Shown here piece after piece: positions 27,101 through 40,462 of a stretch of 64,000 nucleotides of DNA. Position 1 is the stretch's first letter. Each line of letters starts with the position of its first letter. Under the pieces are notes generated by a model. It had not been told where the DNA came from and searched no databases. It saw only the letters and a list, made by a program, of their open reading frames with translations. The stretch is from Dermanyssus gallinae. Lineage: Eukaryota; Arthropoda; Arachnida; Mesostigmata; Dermanyssidae. The stretch lies in contig QVRM01002098.1 of the NCBI GenBank assembly GCA_003439945.1, positions 1 to 64,000 on the forward strand. Reading direction: 5' to 3'. A program made the translations under genes and the position numbers.

Positions 27101-27836
27101 CCCCGGCCCTTGTCTGACCCGATAACGGCTGTTCTTCCCCGGCACCTGCCCCATCTCAACCCCGTCTCCTGCCCGGCTGGCAGATTATTGCCAGAACAGT
27201 AGGTTCTTCAGGTAACGCCGCGTCTTCCCGCATATACAGACCGACTGAGCCGATGGATCGTGGTTGCAATTGTGTCTTGCTTTTCTGTTCGCAGCTTCCT
27301 TCCTGCTCTATCTACTGCTATCTGCCCCTCAACCTTCTGTCGAAGAGACTGGTTAAGAAGGAGCGTTAAAACGACCCGGTTTTCGTCCGGTAGCCCCGCC
27401 AGACCGCAAAGAGGCGTCAGGTTAGCTGTCTTCCTGGACGATGCCTGGTAATGGCACGACGTGTGTAGGGCAAGCTTGTGGTCACGCAAAAGGACGTCGT
27501 TGTCGTCGGTGACGCCTCCGCCGGTCAATCGGGCGGCAAATCGGCCGCATTTGGACGTGGTTCCGGCGCCGAATAAAGAACGCCATCGTCACTCAGTTCT
27601 TACCATTGCGCTGCCACCACAGAGTCGACGCGACCGTTAACGGTTGTCAACGCGGCTAAGGCAAGTTTTTTCTTCAAGCACTGTGGTCTACCGCCAAATC
27701 GGTTGACGTGACGTAACCCGACGAACTTACTTCCTGGCTGGCAGAAGCTCTGCCGAACAGTCGCTCCGCCGATTCTCTTGTGACCAAGCAAGATAGACGG
27801 CCGTGAATCGGCAAGCAATTAGGCAAGCGTGCAATT

Positions 27837-27877
<41 letters not shown>

Positions 27878-28706
27878 CACCATCACTCCATAAAGTAAGA
27901 GAGAGAGAGAGAGATAACGAGCCGACATCAGGTGTTAATGATAACGGAAAAGTGGCAAAGAGGAAGGGATGGACGCCAGAGGTGCTGGGTTGACACCACA
28001 ATAATGATGAAGATTTGCTTGACGACAACCGAAAACCGAAGCCGAAGAAGAACTAACTGACCCACCTCGTCCGCGGTGATGACTACGACAACGAAGCAGC
28101 TGCAACAACAACAACAACGACAACAAAAACAACAACAACAGTAACAAGAACAACAAGCAAACAACGGTAACATCAACAGTAGTGGTGATAATGGTGATGA
28201 TGATGATGATCTGTCTTCACCAACGGCACTCACCGCCACGGCGGGTCAGTTCGCGGGCCACCGGTCCAAGCGGGGCACCCACGAATAATCGAACTAAAAC
28301 TAGCCGGTAATTGTGGCGAAACCGCAGCCACTGCCACAAAACAACGATACGACGACAACGACAACAGCAACAACAACAACAGCAATAACAACGATACCAT
28401 CTGCTACAGGAAGTACCAACAGCTGCAGCAGCTGGGGCAGCCAAATCGCCCCCCCGGTGGTTGGCGGCGTGAATTCGGCTATATCAACGGTCCACAGACC
28501 GGAGTGGTGGTATACGTTACGTTTCAATTGGCGCTGCTCGACCTGATTGATAATGGCAACTGGCCAATTGCTCGCCACCTTCACCATTAGCTAGCACATG
28601 CCTACCAGGTAGGTAGGCCCAGGCAGTTGTTCATATCCCACTACAGCTGTCCACGTTAAGAATCGGCGGCTGCTGCTTGTACACAGCGGCCTCTCTCTCT
28701 CGCTCT

Positions 28707-28760
<54 letters not shown>

Positions 28761-29071
28761 GGTTCTTTCGCTTTCGATCTTCATTTTAACAGTCATAATC
28801 GGGACAATCGCGCGACCAGCCAGTCACCTCTTACTCAGCAGCTCTACTTGCAGGTCAATGGAGAGGCCATACAACGCAGCGATCGGTGTCGAAATCACCG
28901 CCAGCCCTGCACCACAGCATCAGCACCAGCAGCAGCAATAACAACAATATAATAACAACAAAAACAGCCACAGAGCCAACGGGCAACAGCCAACAAACGA
29001 AGACGAAGGGCACACTTCATTATTAAGAAATGTTCGTTACATGTACAGGGGCAACACGAGTATGGAAGATC

Positions 29072-29120
<49 letters not shown>
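24061..29120. other. No gene recognised; dense microsatellites
   Basis: (AT)n at 24,066-24,087, 24,163-24,189, 28,710-28,758 and 29,075-29,119; GAT/CAT triplets at 24,549-24,570 and 24,700-24,830; GTT at 25,030-25,095 and 25,905-25,977; (AAT)n at 27,838-27,878 followed by a GA tract; AAC at 28,100-28,160 and 28,345-28,400. Between them lies non-repetitive DNA without recognisable genes. Confidence 0.55.
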
Positions 29121-29135
29121 TTTTCTAGATGTACT

Positions 29136-29316
29136 AGATGTCTCAACATGCCCCCTTAAGCTCTAAGCGACTATATAGATGTATGTACGTGGGTGACATG
29201 TTTATTTAGGCATACATGTCAAGCGAAGAATACATATATATATATATTTTTTTTTTTTTTTGCAGCAGCAGCAGCAGCGAAAGGGGCATGTTGAGACATC
29301 TAGGGTTTCCCAACAG
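29136..29316. repeat. Inverted pair of a dispersed GGGAAACCCTA/CTCAACATG repeat
   Basis: AGATGTCTCAACATGCCCCCTT (29136-29157) and its near reverse complement AAGGGGCATGTTGAGACATCT (29281-29301) face each other across about 120 bp containing (AT)n, poly-T and (CAG)n. The right arm extends into TAGGGTTTCCCAACAG. The same core occurs at 48,127 and 63,648, so this is a dispersed element and not a chance palindrome. Confidence 0.55.
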
Positions 29317-31312
29317 AATTTCTGAATACAGGTACTACACAAATGATCCCGTAGATCTTACAGTCGGTATCTGGCGGCCGCTAACATCTCCTCTCCGTTG
29401 ACATGGGGCTCGATGAAAATTGGCAAGCAAGAGGACGGCCTAAGGCAATCACCGATCAAAATCGATTTCGGACCAAAATATGCCCATAAAATCATGCACA
29501 TTTCCCTGACTACGTTGGTCTGATGAGCGTAACGACAGAACGCAAACGTATGAAACGCGAAAGATAAAAAAAAAGGCATGCCTCACACGATTTCGATTTT
29601 TGCAAACTGTTCTATATACGACCGTTCTTTTTTTCGGTAGCCAACGTTGGATGTCTTTCTTCATCCAATAACTCGTTCCTTTGCAATCGCATAATTTATA
29701 TAATAGTGCCCCCGCCCCACTAAATTGAAAAAATGCTTCATTTAACGACATCTACAACGCCCTCACCATTGGCCTTCTCGGGGTTGGCCCTGTTTATATT
29801 TTTAGAGTGCGAGGCGGGAGAGAGTGCACAAAAACAACAAAAGCATAGGAATAATCATATTCTTGGAAACATCGAAGCTAAACGAAAATGCGCAAAATAC
29901 CCAGAAAGAGGCTTAAATGTCTATCAGTGACGCCATCCGAAGAAACGCTACAGACACAACGGCATAGAACCCCGGCTTATGACATGTATTTAACTTATAC
30001 TGTTTCCACTTTCTGTTAACTTCACCTAGAACACTGGGTAACTAGTTACATTATGCAAATAAATGAACTAATGAAAAATTGATGAGTTTGTAGAAGAAAA
30101 CTGAGCACCCCAGGAATCGCCACTATTCTGTGAGATAGGTGTTGCGCAACACTGGAAGATTCCCCCAATCGCCGATGCTGACAACGCAGCTAATTAATCA
30201 ACCCAGTCAGTGGAATAAAATAGGAACATCAGCGCCAGTCAATTAGTCCGAGTCAGCTTTTAATCTCGATCCCGATGAGTATGCATGGGTCGACCCATAC
30301 TCGATCGACATGCACAACCTGGCCTACGATACGCGTTCCAGCATCATCAACAAAACTAGCAAAAATAAAAAAAGCTCTCTCTCTCTCGCTGGCTCGCTCT
30401 CTTCGTGCGTGCTCCTAACGTTTAACGCTGTCAAGCAAACACACACGCTAATGAACTTGAATGTGCAAACAAAACATGCTTTTTTTTTAAACATTCGCCT
30501 TTTGGTAAAGACGGACGAACTTTGCCAGCGACCTTTTTTGTTCGTAGAAATGGACTACAATAGTTGCTAGTAAAAAAGTAGTAGAAGTAGTCGTAGTAGT
30601 AAAGGAAGTTAATGACCGCTTGGCACAACGAGAATCCCTTCGAAGGAAAGAAAAAGGGGGGGGGGGTAGCCAGAAGTCACAATTAGTCACAACCATTTGT
30701 TGGTTTGTGCAAAAGCTGTTACATTAGACGAGTCTGTGCGTGTCTATAGTAGAAGGAGTGCAAGCGACGAAGAATCGTCATCATCCGGCGATAGATGCGA
30801 CTATGGCCTCATATCGTTTGGCCCTTGACCTCGTCACAACAGCAACATCACCCCTTTCTTCCTTCCTACCTTCCTTCCTCGGCCGAGGTCACTCGAGATG
30901 CTGACAGTGCCCAACGAGCAACAACAGTAGCGGAGGGCGGGGGACACGAAGATGTTTCGTGTACCGTTCCGCGTCAACTAACCCCAATAGCACCCCACAG
31001 CTCGCAATGGTACCGCAATGGCGGGGAACGGGGAAATGCGGCCATAAACGTGCCACAAAACGCTGAAAGCAGCATGAGCTCAGTGGCGAGCAAGCAAGTT
31101 GACTTTTCCAAAAGGTTCGGCTCGGTGGTCGGGCATCACATATGATGAATGAAACGAACACCTACGTTTGCATGCGTTCCGCAAAACGTCACCATCGCTT
31201 CGAGAAGAAAGTATGTGTGTCCCGTCGCGGGATCGAATCCCCGAGACTCTACGAGAAGAAACCCTTCCACATACTCCACTCGGTCCCCACATCCTCCACT
31301 CGATCCCGTTGA

Positions 31313-31352
<40 letters not shown>

Positions 31353-32260
31353 CGAACAACTATAATGACCAATGCATCTAAAAAAGAAGTCTCTCGTAAT
31401 CTCGGTGCAAGACATGTCAATTTTGAATGCAAAGCTTTTTGAGAGTTGCCGTTTGAGCTAAAATAGGGCATGTTAATAAACTGATTAATAAACAAATACA
31501 TATAACTTATTATTGGAGATAAATGTATTGCTTGAGAGACAGCTCAGCATCTTGCAATACTAAGGTTACGAAGAATACCGATATCTACCAGGAGACAAAA
31601 ACCTCAATATCACCAGAAATAAGAAGAGGTAATCAGACAAACATCTTCATGCCAATTGTAGAATGACGCTTATTCTGCTAGTATATCGCGTGGGTCCCCT
31701 TCTTGCTGTCTCACTACGAGCTCATTATAAGTAGCCGATTGAGACTGCAGGTCTTGAAACTTTGGCTTAGGAAAGATAAGCAATTAACTTAGGAAAGCAT
31801 TAATTCCCGCCTATAAAGATATGTCATATCATCTTAAATTTAGTAGGCCAACTAAAAGTATTCCTACTGAACAGAAGAGCAATATGTCATAATATTGAGC
31901 AATTAACCAATAGCGAGTCAGCAAAACCGAGTTTCACAACAGAAGCCACTTATGATCCCTATGGCTGAAATCAGGTATTATAATCATAAAACCGTATGTC
32001 TGAGACATTTAATGAGTACGTTTGAGTAGTGTGGTATGTGAAGTAAACTTAATCGCTGTATATAAGCCGAAGTTGAGGAACCTATTCACCTATTCCAGCG
32101 AAGTGAAACACGGTCCGCGCCCTTAATGTCGGACTTTCGTACAAACTGAGCGCCAAAAGGCATAGTACATTTATATTGTCCCGCTGGCAGACACTTGTTG
32201 TGTTTTGCATGAACAAGCACACTTATGCTACTTCATTATCATAAATGCTCACCGGAGTAG
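29317..32260. other. No gene recognised
   Basis: Non-repetitive apart from a G11 run (30,656-30,666), (AT)n at 31,314-31,351 and the tRNA-like segment listed at 31,222. From about 31,400 the DNA becomes more AT-rich. Confidence 0.45.
31222..31312 (-). mobile_element. tRNA-like sequence, probable SINE head (third type)
   Basis: On the minus strand an A-box-like GACCGAGTGGAGTATG (about 31271-31286) is followed about 30 nt later by a B-box-like GGGGATTCGATCCC (about 31229-31242). The rest does not form an acceptor stem, so a working tRNA is unlikely. It lies beside an (AT)n tract at 31,314. The head differs from both SINE families above. Confidence 0.4.
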
Positions 32261-32261
32261 A

Positions 32262-32760
32262 CTAAAGTATGGCGAATATCAATCCAAGAACGCGGATAGG
32301 TAGTCTCTGCTTCTCCTTAGCGCTGCAGAACTGAGAAAGTCGAGCCGACAGAATCGCCGGCATTAACCTGCAGTAACAACTTTTTTTCGCAATTCCACGC
32401 CAGAGAGAGTTCCCTGTAATTGCTCTTTCCATTCTAGATGCCCGACAAGAGAACTTTTTTGGAAGTCCGAGAGCTGTACGACAATGCACAAGCGCCTGCC
32501 CAGACGAGTGCAAATCTCTGTGCCTCTATAAGGTGCTCATTTCGGATGAAGCCAACCTTAGCTTCCACGCTGTTATAACCTTTGAAAAACACGTATAACC
32601 TCCCTAAAATACAGTGAGTTCTGCTTCTAATGGCTCCCGAAGATACTCTGTTTGTTCATCCGATGCCGCAACAAAAAATGGAAGAATCTTTTCTGCGGTA
32701 AGCATTCGGCTGAAGTAAGATATGAGAATATTAGAGCTTGTAGAACAAGCAAAGAAACCA
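32262..32760 (+). mobile_element. Possible DDE (mariner/Tc1-type) transposase relic
   Basis: The + strand gives NPRTRIGSL near 32,280 and LYKVLISDEANLSFH near 32,530, followed by stops. The second resembles the V-L-F-S-D-E-x-x-F motif around the second catalytic aspartate of mariner/Tc1 transposases, and the first could be the linker helix. The reading is broken throughout, and I could not find terminal repeats. Confidence 0.3.
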
Positions 32761-33274
32761 CCCGGACCAGCGAATCGACTTGCCGAAAATTGCCGTTATG
32801 TCTCTGAAAGCACCTCTGCTGCCTTTGTTTCCAGATACTTGATTTTGTATACGAGCATGTCTCAGTTTTTCAAAGCAGCACCTTTCATCCACCAGCCGGT
32901 GTCATTTCGCCATTTAAGTGACGTACAGCTGAATGAAAACAAGGTTTTTGCTACTTTGCTAAAATCTTACAGAATGGCACTACGCAAGTGCAATGCCACA
33001 TTAGGACGCGCTGTCAACACGCAGATCTGACAGCTACTTCTGTCCAGACCGCTGCGTCTAGCTGCGTCGCCTTTGTAACCGGCGGCGTCAAGGTTCGCAA
33101 ACATGAAACAAAGAAGCATTGTGTGCCTGCGTGCGCGTGTTGTATTATAGAGTCACACAGGAGGAATCTCCGTCCATCCACACTTGCCTTGAAAAAGGTG
33201 ACCGAAAGTAGCTTTCGTTTGGCTGAACTCACTTAACGGTTGTTGCACACATGATGCGGTTTCACAACACCAAG

Positions 33275-33454
33275 TTTTCGGGCTGACCCTTAGCCAAGAT
33301 TTAACGTCTACGGAACTGTTTTTGCTTCATAGCTTCATAGACGGACCACCCCCATAAATGCAAATGTGCAACGGTGGGGGCTCGAACCCGCGCACCTATG
33401 TGTCTCCTCGGGCTGCGAGGCGCAGACGTAATCCACCACGCCACCGGACTCGAC
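33275..33454 (-). mobile_element. tRNA-derived SINE, family 1, copy B with target-site duplications
   Basis: This copy is the clearest of the three. The minus-strand element carries an A-box-like region near 33430-33445 and a B box near 33374-33390, and ends in a short A run (TTTT on the + strand). It is bracketed by direct repeats GGTTTCACAACACCAAG (33258-33274) and GGTTTCGCACACCAAG (33455-33470), the target-site duplications expected from LINE-assisted retrotransposition. Confidence 0.85.
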
Positions 33455-33470
33455 GGTTTCGCACACCAAG

Positions 33471-36070
33471 AACGGGGGAGTCGACAAAGGTCGTGAGGAA
33501 GAACACGATCTTCCAACAGATAACACTCAAAAAACCATGTCGCCCGCTTGGGGGTCACCACGAAGACTCCCCCAATCACGGGGTCCGCCCTAAGAGTAAA
33601 CGTTAACCGCGGTAACCGTGGGCCGCTAAATCAGCGAATTGTGCGTTGCGTTGAAGCCGTTGCTGCATTGGTTGCAACCACCCTGCTTGAAGTGGCCCAC
33701 TTGTTGTAGGCTACTAGCTCGGTGACAGGCGAGCACATTGCTCTACATATGCAGCAGCAGCAACAAAGCATGACAACTCATCTATGACTACTTCTAGTAC
33801 GAGAAAAGCTCACCTGATATTCTACTAGTGTAGTCAGGCTTTATGTATATATAATTCATAGCATTCAGGCAAATATGTGTATATAATTCAGTCAAATATG
33901 CTCTAGAGAATAGTTGTATAGTTGGACTTAGGAACATGCTATATAATCACGTTTAGTCACACATGCTCAAAAAAGGAGGCTAGGGGCCATCTTCTGGCCA
34001 ACTCTGTTTCGTTGGCAAACCTAATCACTTTCAATTCAACGCTACGCTTGCCGGTGAAGTGATGAAGTAAGGTGAGGTGAGTGAATCTGCCAAACAACTT
34101 ACCATAATGTGGCGTCCGATGGACCGCCGACCCGCGACGGCGAAGTATCTATCCGACACAGTCAGACGGAACGAAAATGTCGTATCTTTCTGAGCGGTGA
34201 ACGTACTTGCAAGGAAAGTTTCTAGAGGAACTGTTGGAACGGTGCATACAAGTAGTTGTCGTCGTAGTCGTAGTAGTAATAGTCGTAGTAGTAGTTAATG
34301 GTCGTGTAGTATAAGTTGTTATCCTTCCGTTAGAGCACTTGAACACTTGAAGAGGCGCGGCACACTGAACTATCCCTCGTATCCCGACGAACACTTCACT
34401 CTCACTATGCACCCACTCACTCACTCACACGACGCAATGGCGAAACAAAGTTACCAGCGAAACTTCGTTTTTGTTGTGGACATCGATTTGAACAGCAACA
34501 ACAGCCGCAGCCATCACAACAATAATGACGATGAGGACGCCGGGTAGCATGTGTCGGTACCACCGCGACTCACCAACTACAGCTCTTGTTGTTTGGAGCA
34601 ACAGCGGTAGCGCCGGTAGTGGTGGCGGTGATGGTGGTGGCGTTCCTCGTCCGAAGTTGTCCGAAGCGCTCCCGGACCGCACCGGACCTCACCTCCTATG
34701 TGAGAAAGAGTCGCTACTGCTGCTACACGCAGAATCGGTGATGCGAGGAACTCTCTGGTTGTCGTCGGCTTCATTAGTTAGAAAAGCTACGACTGGCACT
34801 CCAGTACCAGAGCGACAGAGGAGAGAGAGGCCGGATGACAGACTCTTCTTCAGAGACACCTCACCCGTCCCCTCCTCAACTTCAACCTCGTCGTCGTCGT
34901 CGTCATCGCCCTCACAACCTCAGCGCAACCAGCACCTTCGCCGCCGCCGCAGCCGGTCGGGGTGAGGGACATCGACAGCGCCGCCGACTTCAACAAAGTC
35001 GAAGATGAAGACAAGCAGTTCTTCAATGTTTACAAAATGGCGCCCAGCCAACTGCTGAAGTACGGAGAGGAGCGAGGTGCGATGGACGCCTTCGATATGA
35101 AGACCGTGTTGATGCTGCTGCCGCTGCTGCTGCTGCTGAGTGTGAAAGCGACTCCTTCAACTGCTCCGAGCAAGAATCATACGGCGGGAGCTCACTTGCC
35201 GCCGTTCGATTAAAAGCAGACGACGAATTATACATGTGTTGTGGAGATTTTGGCGGGGTATTTTAAATACATGGTACATTTGTTTCTAAATACATTTATT
35301 TGTGTGATGTCGGTACTCGTACGTGCAGCGTACGTCGTCTAGAACAAATGTGCTAGATATATAAGGAGTCAGTTAAACTGCACGCTTACAACGATAAGTA
35401 CAGAACGAAATAATGGTTTACAACCCACTTACTAACTGTAAGTGGGTTGCAAAGTATAAATGTAGAAATCGTGCTAATCCATATGTCAGAACACTGAAAA
35501 GCGTGTTTTGAGAGGACAAACTCTCGCTGTAAAAGAGAGTTGTCAGCATGTAGGTAATGTGCGCCTCTATGTGGCGGTGATTTATTTAGCCGAATTGAAT
35601 TTGTTTTTGAACTTAATTTAAAATGCATTAGCATGTAACACTTGCCTGCACTGGAAATACGTCTGATGTATACTTGGCAATTCTACGTTCATCCATCGCT
35701 ATGTATAGTATCACTAGAAGCGTAGTATTGTTTTTTGGGGGTTTTAATTATTTCAAATCTTGTAGGAGTGCAATTTGTCTTCAGGGAACGTGTAGTCTGC
35801 CATATCAACACAAGTTACCAACGTCGGTTGATATAATTTTGTTATATATATATATATATATATAATCATTGTCTCATTTATTCAGCAATGCGCCTAATAC
35901 GTATATGTATTTGTTATATTACGTTATAAGCTGCTTATGTACCTTCGCTACGAGCCTCGTCATACTGCGATCAACTAAATTCTCGGAAAATTTGGTGAAC
36001 TTTCTTGTTGCTGTAGAAACACCAATTTTGCTTTCGCTACGAAAAAAACTTATCCTTGTCCCTTAGTTCC
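33471..36070. other. No certain gene; GC-rich patch at 34.5-35.2 kb
   Basis: The segment 34,500-35,215 is GC- and CpG-rich, with overlapping + strand frames of 146 (34,525-34,965) and 83 codons (34,962-35,213). The second has a Leu-rich hydrophobic stretch (MLLPLLLLLS). Neither resembles a known family. This patch could be a promoter or untranslated exon. (AT)n lies at 35,843-35,864; the rest is AT-rich and featureless. Confidence 0.3.
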
Positions 36071-36079
36071 CGTCGACGC

Positions 36080-37000
36080 ATCTCAGACAGACCACCGCTG
36101 ATACGCCCTGTCGCTAGCGTCGGCGTGTGTAGTCCGACGTGGCGGGGCCGGAAATCTTGGAACTCCTTTAACCCCGCTCGATTAGTTCTTCGGTGCATGA
36201 CAGCTATCTCCTCACGAGGAAGCCCTCCTTGACTCTACCGCAAGGCAAGGAAGTACCTCTGCAAAGTTATTAGGGGGAAATTAGAAAGAAAAAATCTCTT
36301 CCCCTATGGATCGACAGGAGACCTCCGTGGAAGAGGTTTTCCTCCAGGTTAAGCCCCAGGTCCCGATGAAATTCCCCTTGGAGTAGTTTGCATTGTAGCT
36401 AGGGACCATCCCCAGCTTATAACTGAACTTACTAGACAATTTCTCTAGGTTGGCACCTTTCCTTTGGAGTTGAAGAGTGCGTACCTTGCGCCAGTACCCA
36501 AGTTCACTTCCGGCTCCTATAAGCCGATCTGTCTACGGGCCACAACAGAAAACTCTTTGAGAATATAGTCCTCACCCGCCTTTATGGAGCCACAGAAGTC
36601 ACTGAGACTCTCTCACCAAATCAACATCGCTTCCAAAAGGGTCTCTCCACACTCGATCCCATTGAAACCATCCTGGCGACTACCAGCCAAGAGATTATAG
36701 ATTCTTTAAAAATCCGATCTTTCGTTCTACTCAGTCTCCTTGATGTTTAACTGCGTTACCTGGTCCACCTTCCCAGTTACTGCCGGCGTTCCACAAGGTT
36801 CCATACTGGGCCCAATCCTGTGGAACATAGTATACGATGACGATGGCCTAGACACGGTCCTCATGGGGAAAGTCTACGTTGAGGCTATTGCTAGCAATGT
36901 TTTTGTTATCCCTATGACACTGTGGAGAGTTCTGCCACCCACAGCCCTCTGCGCAGACCCCGCATGGGCCAGAATGGCTCCCCGGACCTCGCGTAATTGA
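36080..37000 (+). mobile_element. Degenerate non-LTR retrotransposon, reverse transcriptase core
   Basis: In shifting + strand frames one reads KLERKNLFPYGS (about 36,270), APGPDEIP (36,353), LFENIVLTRLYG (about 36,552), SPNQHRF with STLDPIET (36,614-36,670) and AGVPQGSILGPILWN (36,781-36,825). These are reverse transcriptase motifs in the right order for R1/Jockey/I-type LINEs. Several frameshifts are present, and the aspartate pair expected after VEAIA (about 36,890) is missing, so the element is dead. The following 900 bp to about 37,950 look partly LINE-derived but I cannot place them. Confidence 0.7.
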
Positions 37001-37949
37001 CAACTGCTCAGGCTCGGCCACGCGAATCGGTAGGCCCTCATGTTCAGCCTGGGCCTAAAAACTGTCGCCATGGCAGCACTCCTTGTCATTGCCCAGAATG
37101 ATCGCCTGAGATTATCTCGCAGCCTCGGGGCAGTTCCAGACCTAATGAGGCACAAGATGGCAAATCCAACTCGGAGTTCAGTACACAAATATGTATTCTC
37201 TGCTCCCTGCAAAACTCCGACGATGTGACCACACCGTTGCCGTCTGTCCAGCCTTTGATGCCTTGACAATCATCCATCTACCCACTTGCGGGCTCAGATA
37301 CTTTCCTTGACCTCATATTGTCAGGGAAAAAGACCCACCGCCTGGAAAACGTCCGACGCTCGATATTTACTCAAGCATCCGGGGCGACGGCTCCTCAGGG
37401 TTCACATGACGGGAAGATAGAGCGGATCGAAAGACTCCCCTTCGTGGCCTCGAAGCGCTGGACAACAGAGAGAATGTATGGTTTTTTAGTGGGTAGCCCT
37501 AGATCACCACACATTACCCATGCGCTCTACCACGCTCTCAGACTGGGTGTGCACAAACCATTTTTTCCAAACTACTTTAATTAAGAAAACGCCATCTTCT
37601 CGCAAGCTCGTGGGGGAATGGTGCCTTCATTGGCATCTTGGCCCGGTTGTATTCTGGCGGATTGTCTTTAAGGTCAGGCCTCCCCAGAGCCTTACTAAAA
37701 GAGGTTGTGGCTTTAGCAGCGTACCGCTCTCTTACCCGTTACCGAAAGCTGTTGGACTGGAACTACTTAAAGTTCATGCCGGAGTCACCCAAAATCTTCA
37801 CCACCAGCGTGACAGAGCTGTTTCAGCATTTTTCTCTATCAGCATATCGTCTATATGCATATCCCTACTGGATACCGCGCGGTTAGCACTGACGTCTACT
37901 ACACTACACAACTTCCTAGGTCCCTGCCCGTCAGACAATCCTGAGAATT

Positions 37950-38744
37950 GCAGCGGGCGAGCGAAGTCAACGATGGTTCGAATAAGATGCTGGAATCCAT
38001 AGAGATAGAGTTAGTAAACAGAGGAAAACACGTTTTGTTCGATGTGCCGGGACGCTTCTATGCATGGATCCACTTCCTCCAGGAATGTATAGACGTTGGT
38101 GGAATGTACGTCGAAAACTATGCAATATGACTACTTTCAGAAAAAGAAACAACAAAAAATCATTTCTACCTGTATTCGATCGTAGACATTTTAAAAGCTT
38201 TGCCTGGCCTCTACGTATATGCATACATTCATGCACACAAATATCACCTAGCGCCAATCAATTGGTATTGATTCGCCAAGTGTACAATACAAATATTATA
38301 CATAAGTTTGGTCTGAATTACTATCAACGTTATATTTATTCGCTATTAGAATTATAAATTTCATCATCGGTATTTAATTGTGTTGCTACAATTTTCGGCG
38401 TCCTATATTTCCTATTTAGCTATGAGTATTGTATAAAACAAATCAAGGGCATAGATATAACACTGGTTTAGACCAAAAGTATACACATACACATCTGCAC
38501 TAAGCTGAGTAACACCACGAGGAAACTCGTGTATCGAGGGAGTTTCTTCGTCAATGGACGTTAATGTTGATCCAACGAGACAATGCAGAGGTTGTGGTAC
38601 GCAGTGTTGTCGGTGAGTGGCCAATCCTGAACTGACCCTGGCCAGCGATTGACGCATAATTTATGTTTGAACGAGTTGTCTAGAATTGTAACGGACAACG
38701 CAATCAAATAAATTGGCGTCGATTCACATACACATGTATGTACG

Positions 38745-38783
<39 letters not shown>

Positions 38784-38820
38784 TAATACCTTTAAAAACG
38801 TGTAGCGACTACCGTTTATA

Positions 38821-38865
<45 letters not shown>

Positions 38866-39360
38866 GGGACTGCGTTGCAAAAGACCAATTTCGTCACAAT
38901 TCTTGCAGCCTCTCAGTCATCCATATAAATGCTGGCAAAGGTGGCTTTGTCAAGACGGGTACCTTAAATCCCTAGCTGATTTCCTTGCGGATGAAGGGTC
39001 AAGTTGCAATTCTGCTGCTGCGGTGAGCGTTCGTTGAAACGTTACTGCAAGACTTCTGATAGTGTGCTGCACACAGTAAAGGGGTAAAACCTCTTTGCTG
39101 TCTGTAGAGAGAGGCCGTACTAGGGGGTGGGGCAGGGATTTTTGTCAAAACATAGATACAAGTAACGGGGGTTTGATGACTACCTGAAATCGTTCTATTC
39201 TTGTCGAGGAGTACCGCAGTAGCGATACTCTGCTACGTATTCTGGATGGGCTTCTGTCGAAGAGTAACAGCCTGCCGGTGCTGCATTTATAAGGGGTGAC
39301 TCAAATGTCAATATTACAGCGTACTCTCTGAAATATTTAATTTTATTTGTGCAAAGGGAT
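37950..39360. other. No gene recognised; two (AT)n tracts
   Basis: AT-rich DNA between retrotransposon fragments, with (AT)n at 38,745-38,780 and 38,825-38,862. Confidence 0.5.
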
Positions 39361-39368
39361 CTACGCAT

Positions 39369-39510
39369 GAAATTAATTCTACTACTCGCCCTTCTTCTAC
39401 ATGTATCGAACATATTGCTATAATAAATTGCTCAATTGTTTGCAGTATTCGAACGGCCGTGCTCTATACACTAATGTTTTCCGACCATTTTCCAGTATTT
39501 GTATCTCTAA
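39369..39510 (+). mobile_element. LINE endonuclease fragment
   Basis: An open stretch reads STTRPSSTCIEHIAIINC and ends in MFSDHFPVFVSL. The spacing of the TR-x-SST-x-I-x-HI and SDHFPVF motifs is that of the C-terminal half of the apurinic-like endonuclease domain of CR1/L2-type LINEs. It is cut off on both sides. Confidence 0.65.
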
Positions 39511-39838
39511 TTGGAGGCCAACCTCGTCCACAGTTACCACTTCTTCTAACTAAATGCAGGCTGTAGGAAGCATAACAGAATTGGCATCGCTAAGCTTCCT
39601 GGACCAGGACCACGACCACGAGACCAGACGGTCTCGTGACTGAATGCCATTGACACCCCTGATTTCAACTCTGCCTTTCATGCGCTCCGGGTCTCAAATT
39701 CATGTACGACAAAGCGTTTCCTATGTCCTGAGCCGGACAATGTATCAGGAATACGGGACGGGGGCTCGTTTGTTCTTTTTTTGCATGGTCTTTGCAGGTT
39801 AAGACAAAATGCTAGCACTTAGACACTATAGCTCCTAA

Positions 39839-40117
39839 GTGCTATGCTGTCATTACAGCTTCGCGACGCATGAAACAGCTTGGGTTCCCATTGAAGGTCT
39901 GTTGAATGCTTACAATTCGCTGTTTATGTCAATTTTTTGCTACGAAATTCTCCTATGGGGAGATGAGGATCGTGGCATTCTTCGTAGAGCGAAGGTCATA
40001 CAAAATGACGCATTACGGCCAATATTATCTAAACATCGGAGCAATCTGGTCTTAATGCTACGAAACGAGTTTTCCTGCGTACATCTAGCGAATCAAACCA
40101 ATGAGTCTTGCCGGTGA
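39839..40117 (+). mobile_element. LINE reverse transcriptase thumb/C-terminal fragment
   Basis: The 92-codon open stretch contains LLNAYNSLFMSIFCYEILLW, followed by RRAKVIQNDALRPI. This matches the Y-x-SLF-x-S...WG...Q-A-R-I pattern that follows the RT core in CR1-like elements. Only about 330 bp separate it from the endonuclease fragment, so the catalytic RT region has been deleted. Confidence 0.6.
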
Positions 40118-40462
40118 CAAGTTATGGGTATGAGTTTTATATTGCTTTCGTATTTGCTTTCACAAATAGTTGTTTCGTTGCACAAAAAAGCAAAGACGGA
40201 GCGCAACTCAAGGTGCTTTACTATTGCTACTTTAATCCGAATCAATAAAGTACACCGTCATAGCTAGGAATCTACATCGGAAAAACGTGGGGATAAACAA
40301 AAAAGAGTTTAACTTGAAGTTTTTTTAGCGAAGCAGGTGTACACTTCTTAGCGCAGTCATGGAGGGGGTTATAATAGAAAACAGTCCAGATATTTGTAAA
40401 GCTGAGCATGCAATAAGAAAATAACGAGCTAAAAATGGACAAAAGATTGTAAGAAAGAAAGC

